A stretch of DNA of 64,000 nucleotides from Pogostemon cablin (taxonomy: Eukaryota; Streptophyta; Magnoliopsida; Lamiales; Lamiaceae). The first letter of the stretch is position 1; every line of letters begins with the position of its first letter. Shown one piece after another: positions 1-11,039 of this stretch. Location of the stretch: positions 2,974,198-3,038,197 of the forward strand of contig CM042954.1 in the NCBI GenBank assembly GCA_023678885.1, given 5' to 3'. The notes below the pieces were generated by a model. That model saw only the letters and a list, made by a program, of their open reading frames with translations. It ran no database searches and was not told where the DNA came from. Made by a program: the position numbers and the translations under genes.

Positions 1-790
1 ATAAATTAATTCCTAAAAATAGATTAATAAATAATTGATAATTAATTTAAGCTCAACAAATTAAATGAGGTCTGACTTAAAGTTAAACAAGCTCATATAA
101 ATTAAATCAGGCCCAAATAAAATAGGTCTGATTACAGCTCAAACAAGTGGAGGCCCAAGCCCGCAGGATGTGACCCAAATAGATTGGACCAATCAGAATG
201 CAAGACATTAATGAGGGAGTCTTCACCTCTCATCTATATAAAGGGGTCTCCTCCCTTTATTTGGAACACACGGAAGCATCTGAAGACACAGACACTCTGA
301 AGAGATTGAAACACGAGCAACGCTCCTCAAGATCTTCAAGGCAAAGAACAATATACGACCTGGGATTAAGGTGCTAAGCCTCCAGATCGAGTGTTTCTCA
401 TAGCAAGCACGTTGAGTTCTTCAGTGTTCTTCGAGCCAAGAACAGCATACGACCCGGGATAAAGGTGCTAAGCCCCCCAAATTGAGTGTTTTCACATTAA
501 ACACGTTTAATCCAAACAAAGGCTCGACGCCTCTGGAAAAAAGTTTCAATGTCCCTAATTCGAGTACGAACAAGCTTTAATTGAAGATCCGACTCAACAC
601 ACACAGTCAGCGTGGTCAACGTAGTCAGCGCGGCCAATACACAAGTTAAGTCAAAGTCCAAATTAGTTCGAGAAAAGAATCAGAGGATAGATAGAGATTG
701 TTTCCTTAATTATCAAGTTCAAACCAACTGGATTATTATTGCAATATTTTTGTATTTATTTTTATAATAAATACAAAATTTGTTGTTACA
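1..790 (+). repeat. 3' part of an unidentified LTR
   Basis: This stretch reads like the promoter and transcribed part of a plant LTR: a CCAAT-like box near 189, a TATA box at 235-242, a 5'-leader-like stretch, an AATAAA at 766-771 and an end in TTACA at 790. From 791 the sequence switches abruptly to family-W Copia pol. Two imperfect direct copies of a roughly 90-base segment lie at about 340-490; both carry a 'tacgacc.gggat.aaggtgctaagcc' theme. No coding sequence is evident. The 5' end lies outside the window, so the superfamily and TSD cannot be read. A solo LTR or the end of a full element are both possible. Confidence 0.5.
235..242 (+). promoter_or_regulatory. TATA box of the left-edge LTR
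   Basis: TATATAAA lies about 40 bases downstream of a CCAAT-like motif (near 189) and just before a pyrimidine-rich leader. This is the usual arrangement of a plant LTR core promoter. Its activity is inferred. Confidence 0.5.
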
Positions 791-1626
791 GCTTGTCTCA
801 AGCTTCATGAGATGATACGATCCTTACTTGTTTTAGCATGGGACTTTATCTAAGGAGATGTGTCTTTATACACAAAAGAAGATAAAGATGATGAAAACGA
901 TTCCTTATATTTCGGCGAATAAGAAAGCTTAATCTAAGGAATGCTATACACGAGAATGGATATATGTTTTGTCGAAAGCATGAACAGTGGGTATCAAGGT
1001 AACCCGAAATAAGAATGTTGAATTGTGGTAACACATAATTTTGAAGTACCTGAAAAGGACTAGAAATTATATGTGGACTTACCGAACAGATTCACTTCTT
1101 CTTATGTGTTGCGTAGATTTGGATTTTTCAAATCAGATAGGGACGACAGTAAATCCACTTCAAAAGTTATGTGTTTAATTTTAGGAAGTTGAGTCACAAT
1201 ATGGAGGAGTGTTATATAGAAAAATATTTCACTTCGGACTCCATCATGGAAAGATGATAAATTGAAGCCTATGAGGCAGCCAAAGTATTTGTATGACTCT
1301 AGAAACTTCATGATGGACTTTAAAGTATTTCGAAGTTTGTCCAAGGTTATCACAATTTATTTTGTTAATAATGGTGCAATTGCAAACTTGAAGAAATCAC
1401 GAGCCCATAACGCAATTAAACACATGGAGCGCGAGTACCACCTGTTACGAGAAATCGTATGATGAGGGGAAGGTTGTTGTCGCATAGATTGTATCGGATG
1501 ATAACCTAGAAAAATTCATTTACGAGGACCTTAAGGCGAGAGCTTTTGATGGTCGTGTAGTGGGAGTGGGAATCAGATGTATGGCGGAAGACACGACAAC
1601 ATAGTATTTTAGTATAAGTGGGAGAT
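791..1626 (+). pseudogene. Copia family W copy A, RNase H end of pol
   Basis: Decayed C-terminal part of a Copia polyprotein. Frame +2 (1262-1462) reads KYLYDSRNFMMD, then a degenerate 'YFVNNGAIANLKKS..H' and KHMEREYHLLREIV, which correspond to the last RNase H motifs of plant Copia pol. Stops break the frame before and after. It ends in a purine-rich tract (AAGTGGGAGAT) directly before an LTR, as a polypurine tract should. The left edge at 791 is an abrupt join with an unrelated LTR; the homologous sequence continues upstream in copy B (7105 on), so the rest of copy A has been cut off or lies beyond an insertion. Confidence 0.8.
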
Positions 1627-2954
1627 TGTTGGATTGTATACTAAAAGTCTAGCTTTTATATGAACAATGTTTAAACAATTAATTTGAAATGAGAATCATA
1701 TGATCAAATGATTACATTTTATAATTTATTTATATGTTCGATGCAATAGTCAACTTACTTTATACTGTAGATAATATGTTGTGCGACAACATGCGGAAGA
1801 TCATATTATCGATTTTCTTATAAAGTATAAACAGATGCTCACAACCGAGATAGACGAGGACTCTCTATCAGGATGGTTGTAGTGTAGTTTGGTATTAGCT
1901 TCTCTTAGCTATAGAATCACATTAGTACACTTTGTGTGTATTGAGCAGGACAACTTGAGATCGTTCTACTTATACTGACTTATACAAGAACTTGACTATG
2001 TTATTATGGTTGTTCGTGCTCTTAATCCCTATACAATAACCTTGACATGTAGGGCATTATGTATTTCTTTGATTCATCAATGAGTGAGATTTACATGTAA
2101 TTAAATCAATAAACTCGGTGAGTTGGGAAATAGTTATGTCTCTATGATGTGCTATTAATTGTAGAAGTAATCCGTGTCCGTTATAGGTTGATGATGTCCC
2201 CTTGAGGAGCTCATAAGGATTATCATATAAACCTAGCAGGTGGATTTATTCCGGCATGATAATGAGGTTGAGTGGTACTACTGTAGGATGAGATATTAAT
2301 TAATAGAGTTGTCAGTAATTTAATTAATTAATGGGCATTGTATATCTTAAACATAGTGAGACAAAAGGGCTCATAATAAGAAGCCCATAACATAATTATG
2401 GGATTAGAACGGTAGTGTAGTAATAATATTTTAGTGGTATATATTATTATTATTGGACTTAAGTATAAGCTTTGTGCTAAGCTTGGATACTTAAGCCCAA
2501 TAGAGGTCCAACTCTAATTTCTCCTCCTGGACCCTACTGTAGCCCATATATAAGTCATCTCAACTGTCCAAAAACCATAATATATGAGATTAATCACGCC
2601 TAATACTGTGAGAAGGGTGAGGGAACAGCAGATTGAGAAGATCTCGAAGATCGTCGCCAATATGACGTCGAGATTGGACTTAGAAATACAGCAGAAGACT
2701 GGAAGGTTATTTGCTGCTACTGAAGGAAAGTCACGAAAGAGAGGATCATTTTGGCATCTAGATCACTCAAATCTGATATCGGATGAGAGAGTTATGCCCA
2801 AAACAGTAAGACTGCGCAGGCTGTCGGCGAGAATCCATCTTCTTCTACATACCCTGGTGAAAGGTAATACATTTCGTGGTTTTCTTGCTTCCACTGAATT
2901 AGAAACGTATGGAACCCTAACGGTTCACGTTAACCAAATGATCGAACACCAATA
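1627..2954 (+). repeat. Family W LTR shared by copies A and B
   Basis: It starts TGTTGGATTGTATACTAAAA straight after a polypurine tract and ends ..CACCAATA two bases before a PBS. Its length is 1328 bases. It lacks about 65 bases present in the LTR at 7951-9344 (near 9045-9115 there), and this loss opens a 123-codon frame at 2584-2955 that is not found in the other LTRs. A polypurine tract on its left and a PBS on its right mean that it acts both as the 3' LTR of copy A and the 5' LTR of copy B. Confidence 0.9.
2547..2553 (+). promoter_or_regulatory. TATA box in family W LTR
   Basis: TATATAA in the context 'tagcccatatataagtcatc' is kept in the other family-W LTRs (for example 8872-8878). It lies about 400 bases before the LTR end, which would place R and U5 downstream. 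It is the likely core promoter; activity is inferred. Confidence 0.45.
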
Positions 2955-2956
2955 AT

Positions 2957-2968
2957 TGGTATCAGAGC
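2957..2968 (+). other. Primer binding site, tRNA-iMet type
   Basis: TGGTATCAGAGC lies two bases after the LTR end. It is the usual plant Copia PBS, complementary to the 3' end of initiator tRNA-Met. Confidence 0.9.
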
Positions 2969-3159
2969 TTCGGTTTCGTGGTGAAGCGTGTAACGTTAGG
3001 CTAGGGTTTATGTCAAAAGGTGAAAGGGTTTAAGTATTTATGTTATGCTAGTATACCCTATTCAGATACCATATACCTGTGTCAAACGTGGACTAGGGTT
3101 TAGAAATTATTGTTTCTTGTTGAATACTCTATACGTTTAACGGCACTCGACGGAAATTC

Positions 3160-3840
3160 GATAATCTAGATATTTTTGAAAATTTAATAATCTGTAAATT
3201 TTTAAAAATTTGATAATTTGGAAATTTCAAAATTTTGATAATACGTAAATTTCAAAATTTTGATAATCTGGAAATTTTTGAAAATTTGATAATCTGGAAA
3301 TTTTTTAAAATTTGATAATCTGGATATTTTAGAAAATTTGTTAATCTGGAAATTTTAAAAATTTGATAATATGGAAATTTTTGAAAATTGGATAACCTGG
3401 ATATTTTGAAAATTTGATAATTTGGAAATTTTGAAAATTTAATAATCTGGAAATTTTTTAAAATTTCAAAATTTTGATAATTTGGAAAATTCAAAATTTG
3501 ATAATCTGAATATTTTCGAAAATTTGGTAATCTGGAGTTTTTTCAAAAAATTGATAAACTGAGAGTTTTTAAAAATTTGATATTCTTGAAATTTTGAAAA
3601 TTTGATAATCTGAAAATTTTTGAAAATTTGATAATCTGGTTGATATCGATGATTTCGATAATCTCGACGATATCGACAGTCGATATCAATAGTTTCAAAA
3701 TTTTGATAATCTGGAAGTTTTTTGAAAATTTGATAATCTGGTCGATATCGATAATTTCGATAATCTCAACCATATCGATGGTCGATATCGATATTATCGA
3801 AAATTTGATAATCTAGAGATTTTCAAAAATTTGATAATAT
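3160..3840 (+). repeat. 26-base AT-rich minisatellite in leader of copy B
   Basis: About 25 imperfect copies of a roughly 26-base unit with the core GATAATCTGGAAATTTT occupy the leader. Near 3640-3800 two blocks of GATATCGAT-type palindromes are inserted. The same GATAATCTGG unit and palindromes recur, on the other strand, in the leader of copy E (62540-62820). Copies C and D have unrelated DNA at this position. Small ORFs here are by-products of the repeat. Confidence 0.85.
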
Positions 3841-4114
3841 GGAGGTCGTTGCTTGTATTCGTGCTTGGTGGCGAACAATCGAATTCGCTGATGTATAACT
3901 GTTCATAATTGATTTAAATAATTAATTATTGTTATATATGCTATGCATGTTTCTCTGTGATTTATTGTCTTATGTGCCGTAATGGGAGCATGCTAGGTTG
4001 CGTATTTTATTATGAATATTATATGCATGTAAAAATCATCGGTGTTAAACTACTAAGTGGGAGAGGGAATTGGTTAATAATTCCCGCGGCCTCCATTATT
4101 GGTTTGTTAGCGAT

Positions 4115-4456
4115 GTGAATAAACTTGCGCGTCGGCATTAGAGCCTTCCTCCCCATCGGATGAGTTTATTCATGGATTGCTAGAACAGATTTTATTAAAT
4201 AATTATTATTTATAATGTGATGCATATGAACTTGCGATTTGGCTATAGTGCCTTCCTACCCATCAGATGAGTTTATATGCGGTTCACTGGTACAAACTTA
4301 TAATTGATGACTGTAGGAAGTTATCCGAGCGTGTGTGTACTTCTCCATCTATAAAACACATAAGCTTGCGCAATGAACTTGGGGTCAAATAATGGCGTAC
4401 ACTTAGATGCAAATAATAAGTATCCTCCCCATCGGAGTCACTGCTTTTATTTGCAT
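4115..4456 (+). other. Three leader hairpins with shared loop motif (copy B)
   Basis: Three inverted repeats follow one another. H1 is at 4115-4173 (arms GAATAAACT / AGTTTATTC), H2 at 4217-4287 (arms GTGATGCATATGAACT and AGTTTATATGCGGTTCAC) and H3 at 4407-4456 (arms ATGCAAATAATAAG and CTTTTATTTGCAT). Each loop holds the motif CCTCCCCATCGGA or a close variant. The set recurs in copies C and D, and in part in E. The arm changes between copies keep the pairing. They may be RNA signals in the genomic transcript, such as packaging or dimerisation signals; that role is an inference. Confidence 0.6.
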
Positions 4457-4799
4457 GGCTAAAGAGGAACCGACTATTAATTATTTTGTCATGAGGTTAG
4501 GTTGACAAATGAAATTAATGGTAAAACCTTCTCTTTTAAATGTTCGAGTTTGTAAACGTCCACACTATCATGGCTTGCAGACTCACGGTGCTTGAGATGT
4601 CGGTGAATTTTATTTTATATTATTTTGAGGGAATCAATATAAATGGATAAATTCGAAGATTTGATCAGTATGTTTATGTGATTCTCTGTAATTTCAAATG
4701 GTTTATTTCACTTATTGTTTCCTAAAAGAAATTATATTTACTTGTTCAAAATTAGATGATTAGAAAATAATCTTAGTTTCAATTTTTACTGATTAGGAA

Positions 4800-5250
4800 A
4801 ACATGTGTTCTCACTATAGATGTCCCATGATGCCTATTTAAGTCTCCAGTGAAGAGATGAGAGGTTCATAGAAATATGATGGTCTCATGCGACTCTTCGG
4901 ATACTTGAGTATGTTAGAAAGGCAAGAGGTCATGGTTAATTTGATGAATGAATTGGAAATACTTGGAGGAGGAATTGAAAGGGAAACCTACATCAATTTA
5001 TTTTTCATAGTTTGCCTAGGTGTTTTTTGAGTAAGTTCTGCCTGAAATACAAGAGGTTGTATATGGTAGGGAACTTTTGACAAAATATGTGGCAAAGAAA
5101 ATCCATTTTCATCAAGGTATGAACAAGGATAGTATCCCATTCACTAGTCGTTAAAGCATGATTAGTGATGGCATCTACTAACACGTTGTGTGTAGATATT
5201 GGAATCACTAAAAGCCTGCAACTAAGTGATGTTGAAATAATTGAGTATAT
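4800..5250 (+). pseudogene. Copy B gag remnant
   Basis: Translating across stops shows a Copia gag: 'RLFGYLSM' is followed by 'VMVNLMNELEILGGGIERE', equivalent to the 'LMNELQ.YE' segment of plant Copia gag. Stops and frameshifts follow, and no intact zinc knuckle is seen. It should have encoded the capsid protein. The start codon cannot be fixed. Confidence 0.6.
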
Positions 5251-5269
5251 GGGTAAGCTACGAAAGTAG

Positions 5270-6420
5270 TGGTTGTTGCAGTAGGAGTTGTTTATTTATC
5301 TTACGATATGAATTACGTTTGATTTGAGAAATTGTCTTTACGTACGTTTCCATATAAAGAATTTCATTTCGTTATGCATTTACAGATGGATACTCCATTT
5401 AATTTAAATGACATGATCATAGTAATGAAGGATGGAGCTATAATCTGTTATGGTACGTTGGTGACAATTTGTACACTCTTAAATCTTTTTTATCCCACGG
5501 ATGCAACAAATAGTAATTAATAACGCATCTTATAATCTTAGTAAGAGAAAGGAACCTTCGGAGATGAACTAAATATACTTTTGGCATCTAAGACTAGATC
5601 AATTTTACTTAAGTAGGATATAAAGGTTGATAACCGATGGACCGTTGGGTTTATCTGAAGTGGAAACTATCTGACTTGCGAGTCTTGCTTGGAAGTAAAA
5701 TGATTAAAGGCCTTTCAAGGAAAAAGAGGTATAGAGCCATGCAATGATATGTTGGAAATAATTCATACTGATTTAAGCGGTCCTAAGATTATCCCGACGA
5801 AAGGTGGACATTATGACTTAATTGTGGTGGCGAGTACCTCTTGGGATAGTTTAGGAGCTATTTATCAGAGGATGAGATTAAAATCTCAAGTAGTCTACAT
5901 CGGGCATACCCCAGCTGAATGGTGTGACGGAAAGAATGAATAAGACTCTTATGAAAAAGGTTAGATAGATGATGAGTTATTCGGAATAATTAAATTCATT
6001 TTATAGGTATGCTTTATAAAGAGCATGTCATATAACGTTTGTCTGTTTGTGGGATACCCTAGAAAAATGAAGGGTGGTTTATTTATTAGTCCAAAAGATC
6101 GAAGAGTGATTGTTAACACAAACACTAGATTTTTGGAAAAGGACAATGAAATAATTCACAAACCTATGTATAAGTTGTTCTAAAGGATAGTGAGAGGGAA
6201 AACACAAAGTATTAGTATCAATTGTACAGGAGGAGATACCACAAGGTAAACTGCATCGCATGTCATATCTGATACACAATTGCATGTAGTGCATTATCGT
6301 AATGGGAGGGTTGTTTTATAACCCAAAAGATTTATGTAATGGGAGAGTCGTGAGGCTTGGTCCCTAGTGAACATGGAATGAACCCACGGATACGACAAAG
6401 CACTGCAAGATAGAAATGTT
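5270..6420 (+). pseudogene. Copy B protease to integrase remnant
   Basis: The region 5290-5520 matches the poorly conserved stretch after the protease ('MDTPFNLNDMIIVMKDGAIICYG'). A GAG-pre-integrase zinc region follows at about 5570-5750 ('CESCLE.KM..RPF.. K'), then the start of the integrase core at 5749 ('MLEIIHTDLSGPK'). The rest, to about 6420, is readable only across several stops. It would have supplied integration activity. Confidence 0.65.
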
Positions 6421-6499
6421 GTATCTTAGCAAGTACAATATTTCTGAATAGAATCGATGGATTCTAAATCAAGTCTGGGAGCTTGTAGGACAACTAAAT

Positions 6500-7080
6500 G
6501 GTGTAAAAGTCATTGGATGGAGCCATACAAAATAAAAGAGGATCATACGGTAAGGTGAAAATCTTAGAATTAAAGCTTGTTGCGAAAAGGTATAATAAGA
6601 AAGAAAAGGTTCGATTATGAGGAAACCTGTTCGCCGATAGCTATGCCTATGTTGATCCGGACTCTTTTATCTGTTGCTACTCATATGAATATGAGGGATA
6701 TCAAATAGATGTCAAGACAGCTTTCTTGATTGTAAGTCTTGAGGAAAACATCTGTGTGAAGTAACCTGAGAGATCATTGCAAAGGGCTAAGAGCATTATG
6801 ATAGTAAGCTTAAAAGTGTCCATCGATGGACTAAAGCAATCTTCAAGATCATGAAACATCCGTTTTGATGAGGAAATCCAAGCATATGGATTTATTCAAT
6901 GCGCAGATGTGCCTTGTATATTGAAAAGAGTGATCAAAATGTGGTGGTATTTCTTATAATGTACGTAGATGATATATTGCTCGTTGGAGACAATGAAAGA
7001 GTATTGTCAGGCGTATGAGTATGGTTGATAAAGCGGTATGAGATGAAAGACTTAAGAGAAGCAAAAATATCCTATTGATC
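6500..7080 (+). pseudogene. Copy B reverse transcriptase remnant
   Basis: Copia RT motifs are visible through frameshifts: 'KLVAKRYN..', 'FDYEETCSPIAMP', 'DVKTAF' and 'YVDDILLVGDN'. The active-site codons are at 6962-6973. YVDD is intact here, unlike copies C, D and E. A TGA follows soon after ('LSGV*VW'). The enzyme would have copied the element's RNA; this copy cannot make it. Confidence 0.8.
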
Positions 7081-7104
7081 ACGGTAATACGGATCACAAG
7101 AAAG

Positions 7105-7950
7105 GATGTTATGCTTGTCTCAAGCTTCATGAGATTATACGATCCTTACTTGTTTTAGCATGTGACTTTATCTAAGGAGGTGTGTCATTAGACACAAAAG
7201 AAGATAAAGGTGATGAAAGCGGTTCCTTATATTTCGGCAAATAAGAAAGATTAATCTAAGGAATGTTATGCACGAGAATGGGTATCTGTTTTGCAGAAAG
7301 CATGAACAGTGGGTATCAAGGTAACCCGAAATAAGAATGTTGAACTGGGGTAACACATAATTTTGAAGTACCTGAAAAGGACTAGAAATTATACGTGGAC
7401 TTACCGAACAGATTCACTGCTTCTTATGGGTTACGTAGATTTGGATTTTTCAAATCAGATAGGGATGGTAGTAAATCCACTTCAAAGGTTATGTGTTTAA
7501 TTTTAGGAAGTTGAGTTATAATATGAAGGAGTGTTATATAGAAATATATTTCAGACTTCGGACTCCATCACGAAAAGATGATAAATTGGAGCCTATGAGG
7601 CAGTCAAAGTATCTGTATGACTCTAGAAACTTCATGATGGACATTGAAGTGTTTCTAAGTTTGTCCAAGGTTATCACAATTTATTTTGTTGATAGTGGTG
7701 TAGTAGCAAACTTAAAGAAATCAGGAGCCCATAAGGCAATTAAACACATGGAGCGCAAGTACCACCTGTTACGAGAAATCGTATGATGAGGGGAAGGTTG
7801 TTGTCACCTAGATTGTATCGAATGATAACCAAGTAAAATCCATTTACAAGGACCTTAAGGCGAGAGCTTTTGATGGTCGTATAGTTGGAGTGAGAATCAG
7901 ATGTATGGCGGAAGACACGACATCATAGTCTTTTAGTATATGTGGGAGAT
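7105..7950 (+). pseudogene. Copy B RNase H end and polypurine tract
   Basis: The C-terminal RNase H remnant includes a 97-codon open stretch at 7493-7786 with 'SKYLYDSRNFMMD' and 'KHMERKYHLLREIV'. It is close to copy A (1262-1462) and to C and D. The tail after REIV is broken by stops. The purine-rich tract GTGGGAGAT ends at 7950, against the 3' LTR. Confidence 0.8.
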
Positions 7951-9344
7951 TGTTGGATTGTATACTAAAAGTCTAGCTTTTTATATGAACAATGTTTAAA
8001 CAATTAATTTGAAATGAGAATCATATCATCAAATGATTGCGTCTTATAATTATATATATGTTCGATGCAATAGTCCACTTACTTTATACTATAGATAATA
8101 TGTTGTGCGACAACACGCGGAAGATCATGTTATAGATTTCCTTATAAAGTAGAAACAGATGCTCACAACCGAGATAGACGAGGTCTTTCTATTGGGATGG
8201 CTGTAGTGTGGTTTGGTATTAGCTTGTCTTGGCTATAGAATCACATTAGTGCACTTTGTGTGTATTGAGCAGGACCGCTTGAGATCGTTCGACTTATACT
8301 GACTTATAGAAGAACTTGATCTCTGTTATTATGGATGTTCGTGCTCTTAATCCCTACATAATAACCTCGACACGTAGGGCAGTATGTATTTCTTTGATTC
8401 ATCAATGGGTGAGATTTACATGTAACTAAATCAACAAACTTGGTGAGTTGGGAAATAGTGTTGTCTCTATGGTGTTCTGTTGATTGTAGAAGGAATCCGT
8501 GTACATTATATGTTGATGATGTCCCCTTGAGTAGCTCATAAGGATTATCATGTAAACCCTCTAGGTGGATTTATTCCGGCATGATAATGAGGTTGAGTGG
8601 TACTACACTAGGATGAGATATTAATTAATAGAGTTGCCAGTAACTTAATTAATTAATGGACATTGTATATCTTAAAAATGGGGAGACAAACGGGCTCATA
8701 ATAAGGAGCCCATAACATAATTATGGGATTAGAACGGTAGTGCAGTAATAATATTTTAGTGGTATATATTATTATTATTGGACTTAAGTATAAGCTTTGG
8801 GCTAAACATGGATACTTAAGCCCAATAGAAGCCCAATTTTAATTTCTCCTCCTGGTCCCTACTGTAGCCCATATATAAGTCATCTCAGCTATCCGAAAAT
8901 CTTAATCTATGAGATTAATCACGCCTAACACTGTGAGAAGGGTGAGGGAACAGTAGATTGAGAAGATCTCGAAGATCGTCGCCCACACGACGTCGAGATT
9001 GGACTTGGGTATACAGCAGAAGACTGGAAGGTTGTTTGCTGCTTCTATCCGCCAACTCGCACAATTTTTATAAACTACTACAGACCTCATAATACAACAT
9101 TTGATATACTGAGGGAAAGCCACAGAAGAGAGGATCGGTTTTGGCGCGTAGATCACTCAAATTCGATATCGGATGAGAGAGTTATGCCCAAAATGGTGAG
9201 ACTGCGCAGGCTGTCGATGAGAATCCATCTTCTTCTACATACCCTGGTGAAAGGTAATACGTTTCTTAGTTTTCTTGCTTCCGCTGAATTAGAAACGTAT
9301 GGAACCCTAAAGGTTCACGTTAACCAAACAATCGAACGCGAACA
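7951..9344 (+). repeat. Family W 3' LTR of copy B
   Basis: It begins TGTTGGATTGTATACTAAAA after the polypurine tract and runs about 1394 bases. A TATA box is at 8872-8878. Its right end is altered (..CGAACGCGAACA), and the PBS seen after other family-W LTRs is absent. Sequence of another Copia element begins at about 9345. The end is therefore placed by comparison and is good to about 10 bases. Confidence 0.85.
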
Positions 9345-9394
9345 CACACAACATAAGGGACCACGCATTGGATTTGATTGAACTCTACAACTAG

Positions 9395-9802
9395 ATGATG
9401 CGCTTGATTTATAGCAAAACGATTCTAAGTGATGTGTATTTTCAAATTACTAGTCTTCAGACCTGGGCGAAAACTTTTCCTCCCTACCTACAAAAGGATT
9501 TTTGGGCTAAGTGGGAGACTTACGAAGTGAAATCTAATGGTCGTCAAATTATGTATGATTTGGTTGATGGTTTTATAGCAGAAGATAGGACACAGACACT
9601 AAGATTGGTCTATTTAAGGATGGGAAGGATTCAACGTTCTGACTTCTTGAGACTAAGTGGTCAAGAGAAGGGTCGGATAAAGAATCCTCATATAGATCCT
9701 CTAGGACAAGCTGTCTATGGTGTGGGGACTAAAGAATTTGATTTGGAACGTTATTGGAAATCTAGTGATAAATTAGGAGATACAATCATTATTTATCGCT
9801 AG
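9395..9802 (+). CDS. Unrecognised 135-residue ORF
   Basis: An ATG-to-TAG frame of 135 codons, clean in a neighbourhood where everything else is broken. It contains 'FPPYLQKDFWAKWETYEV' near residues 29-46 and a basic middle, and ends 'FDLERYWKSSDKLGDTI'. It has no signal peptide, membrane segment or zinc motif. I do not recognise the family. It lies between the damaged end of a family-W LTR and the gag of Copia F in the same direction. It could be an extra 5' ORF of that element, the remains of a captured host or viral exon, or the end of an otherwise lost element. An LTR retrotransposon domain is not visible. Confidence 0.4.
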   Translation: MMRLIYSKTILSDVYFQITSLQTWAKTFPPYLQKDFWAKWETYEVKSNGRQIMYDLVDGFIAEDRTQTLRLVYLRMGRIQRSDFLRLSGQEKGRIKNPHIDPLGQAVYGVGTKEFDLERYWKSSDKLGDTIIIYR

Positions 9803-10149
9803 TTTATTTTCATTGTATTTCTAATTGGAAACTCAGAGATTTCATTAGAATTTTATGTTCATGACTTGTCAGACTTGGTGTTTTTGCTATTGTGGATAGT
9901 TGTTTAAGTTCTGTTTAAAAGTGGTTGTTCAATGTTACTTTGGTTAATTACTTGAACTTTAAATGTGTTTTACATTTTGAAATAAGAATATAATGTTATG
10001 ACACTTGATGAAATTGATGATTAGTAGTCTCCGAGCTATTTTTCGAGATCAAGTCTTATGTTATTTATTGAGATGCCTCTGTTTGGCTTAACGTAAAATT
10101 TAGATAAAACATTATTAATATACTGAATCACTTTAATCTCTATCAAAGA

Positions 10150-10993
10150 AAATAGCATCGAAATCTATTGTCGCTGAGTTGAACAAAGGTGAGAAACTCA
10201 ATGGTGACAATTATGACAAGACGTTATAAAATTTGGTATGTATTGTATGAACAAGATGCATTGGATGCTATAAGCCAAGTGATGGCTGATCCAGGTGCGG
10301 GTATTGGAAACAAAGGGAGTTGTGACCAAGAAGCGTACAAGGCATGGAAAAGGAAAATTCCACTGCTCGAGGTATTCTTGTAAGCTCAGTAATCGATGTG
10401 ATGATTCACAAAATCCCACCGCACATGATATCTGGGTGTATCTACGTGAGAAGTATGGTGGTACATCGGTTATAAGGCTTAGGCAGTTGACTATTAACTT
10501 CAATACTTACAAAAAGAAACCAGATCATAACATTAGACAACATCTAAGGGAGATGTCTAATATGATTATCGAACTTAAGACTTCCGGTCATGTACTCTCT
10601 AATGAACAGCAAATCCAAGCCCTGATCCGCACTTTACCTGATCGTTGGGAACAACTTAAAGTCAACTCGACTCATAATGAAAGCTCAAAACTTTTAATGA
10701 TGCAGCTCGTCATGTTGAGCTGGAAGATGAGAGGCTTGGAGCTTCAAAGCCTTCTTCTAGGGCCTTCTATGCCGGTTCTACTTCTAAGGGAGCTTCGGGC
10801 TTCAAAAGGAAAAGGAATTGGAAGAAGGGAAGACGATCTAACAGTGGTGGTGGTTAGCCTGAAAATAATCCAACAACAGAAGCTGATGAATGGAAAAAGA
10901 ATAAGAAGGATAAAAGCAAGATGCCATGTTACAATTGTAGTAAGTTTGGTCATTATGCTCATGAATGCTCTGAGCCCAGGAAGGACAAGGTAG
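10150..10993 (+). pseudogene. Copia F gag
   Basis: Reading starts at about 10150 with 'IASKSIVAELNKGEKLNGDNYD', typical of a plant Copia gag N-terminus. It then shifts frame near 10205 and again near 10360. The central capsid (UBN2-type) part is open at about 10388-10680 and contains 'VYLREKYGGTSVIRLRQL' and 'LPDRWEQLKVN'. A CCHC zinc knuckle, CYNCSKFGHYAHEC, is at about 10925-10970 in another frame. Capsid function is lost through at least three frameshifts. Confidence 0.8.
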
Positions 10994-11039
10994 ATTTCTC
11001 TTACTCTATTTTAGGTGAAATTAATATCTCGTGTACTGT

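Larger units (their letters stand above)
1627..9344 (+). mobile_element. Copia family W copy B, full-length but decayed
   Basis: The element runs LTR (1627-2954), tRNA-iMet-type PBS, a long leader with a 26-base minisatellite and hairpins, then gag, protease, integrase, RT and RNase H remnants in Copia order, a polypurine tract and a second LTR (7951-9344). It is about 7.7 kb. Every coding domain has several stops or frameshifts, so the copy is dead. Its left LTR is preceded by another copy's polypurine tract, so two elements appear to share one LTR. No TSD can be seen because of that tandem arrangement. Confidence 0.85.

Noticed and set aside
2584..2955. 123-codon ORF in the shared family-W LTR
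   Set aside because: It exists only because this LTR lacks about 65 bases found in the other LTRs; they have stops there. No domain.
3252..3816. Ile/Asn/Phe-rich ORFs on both strands
   Set aside because: They are translations of the 26-base AT-rich minisatellite.
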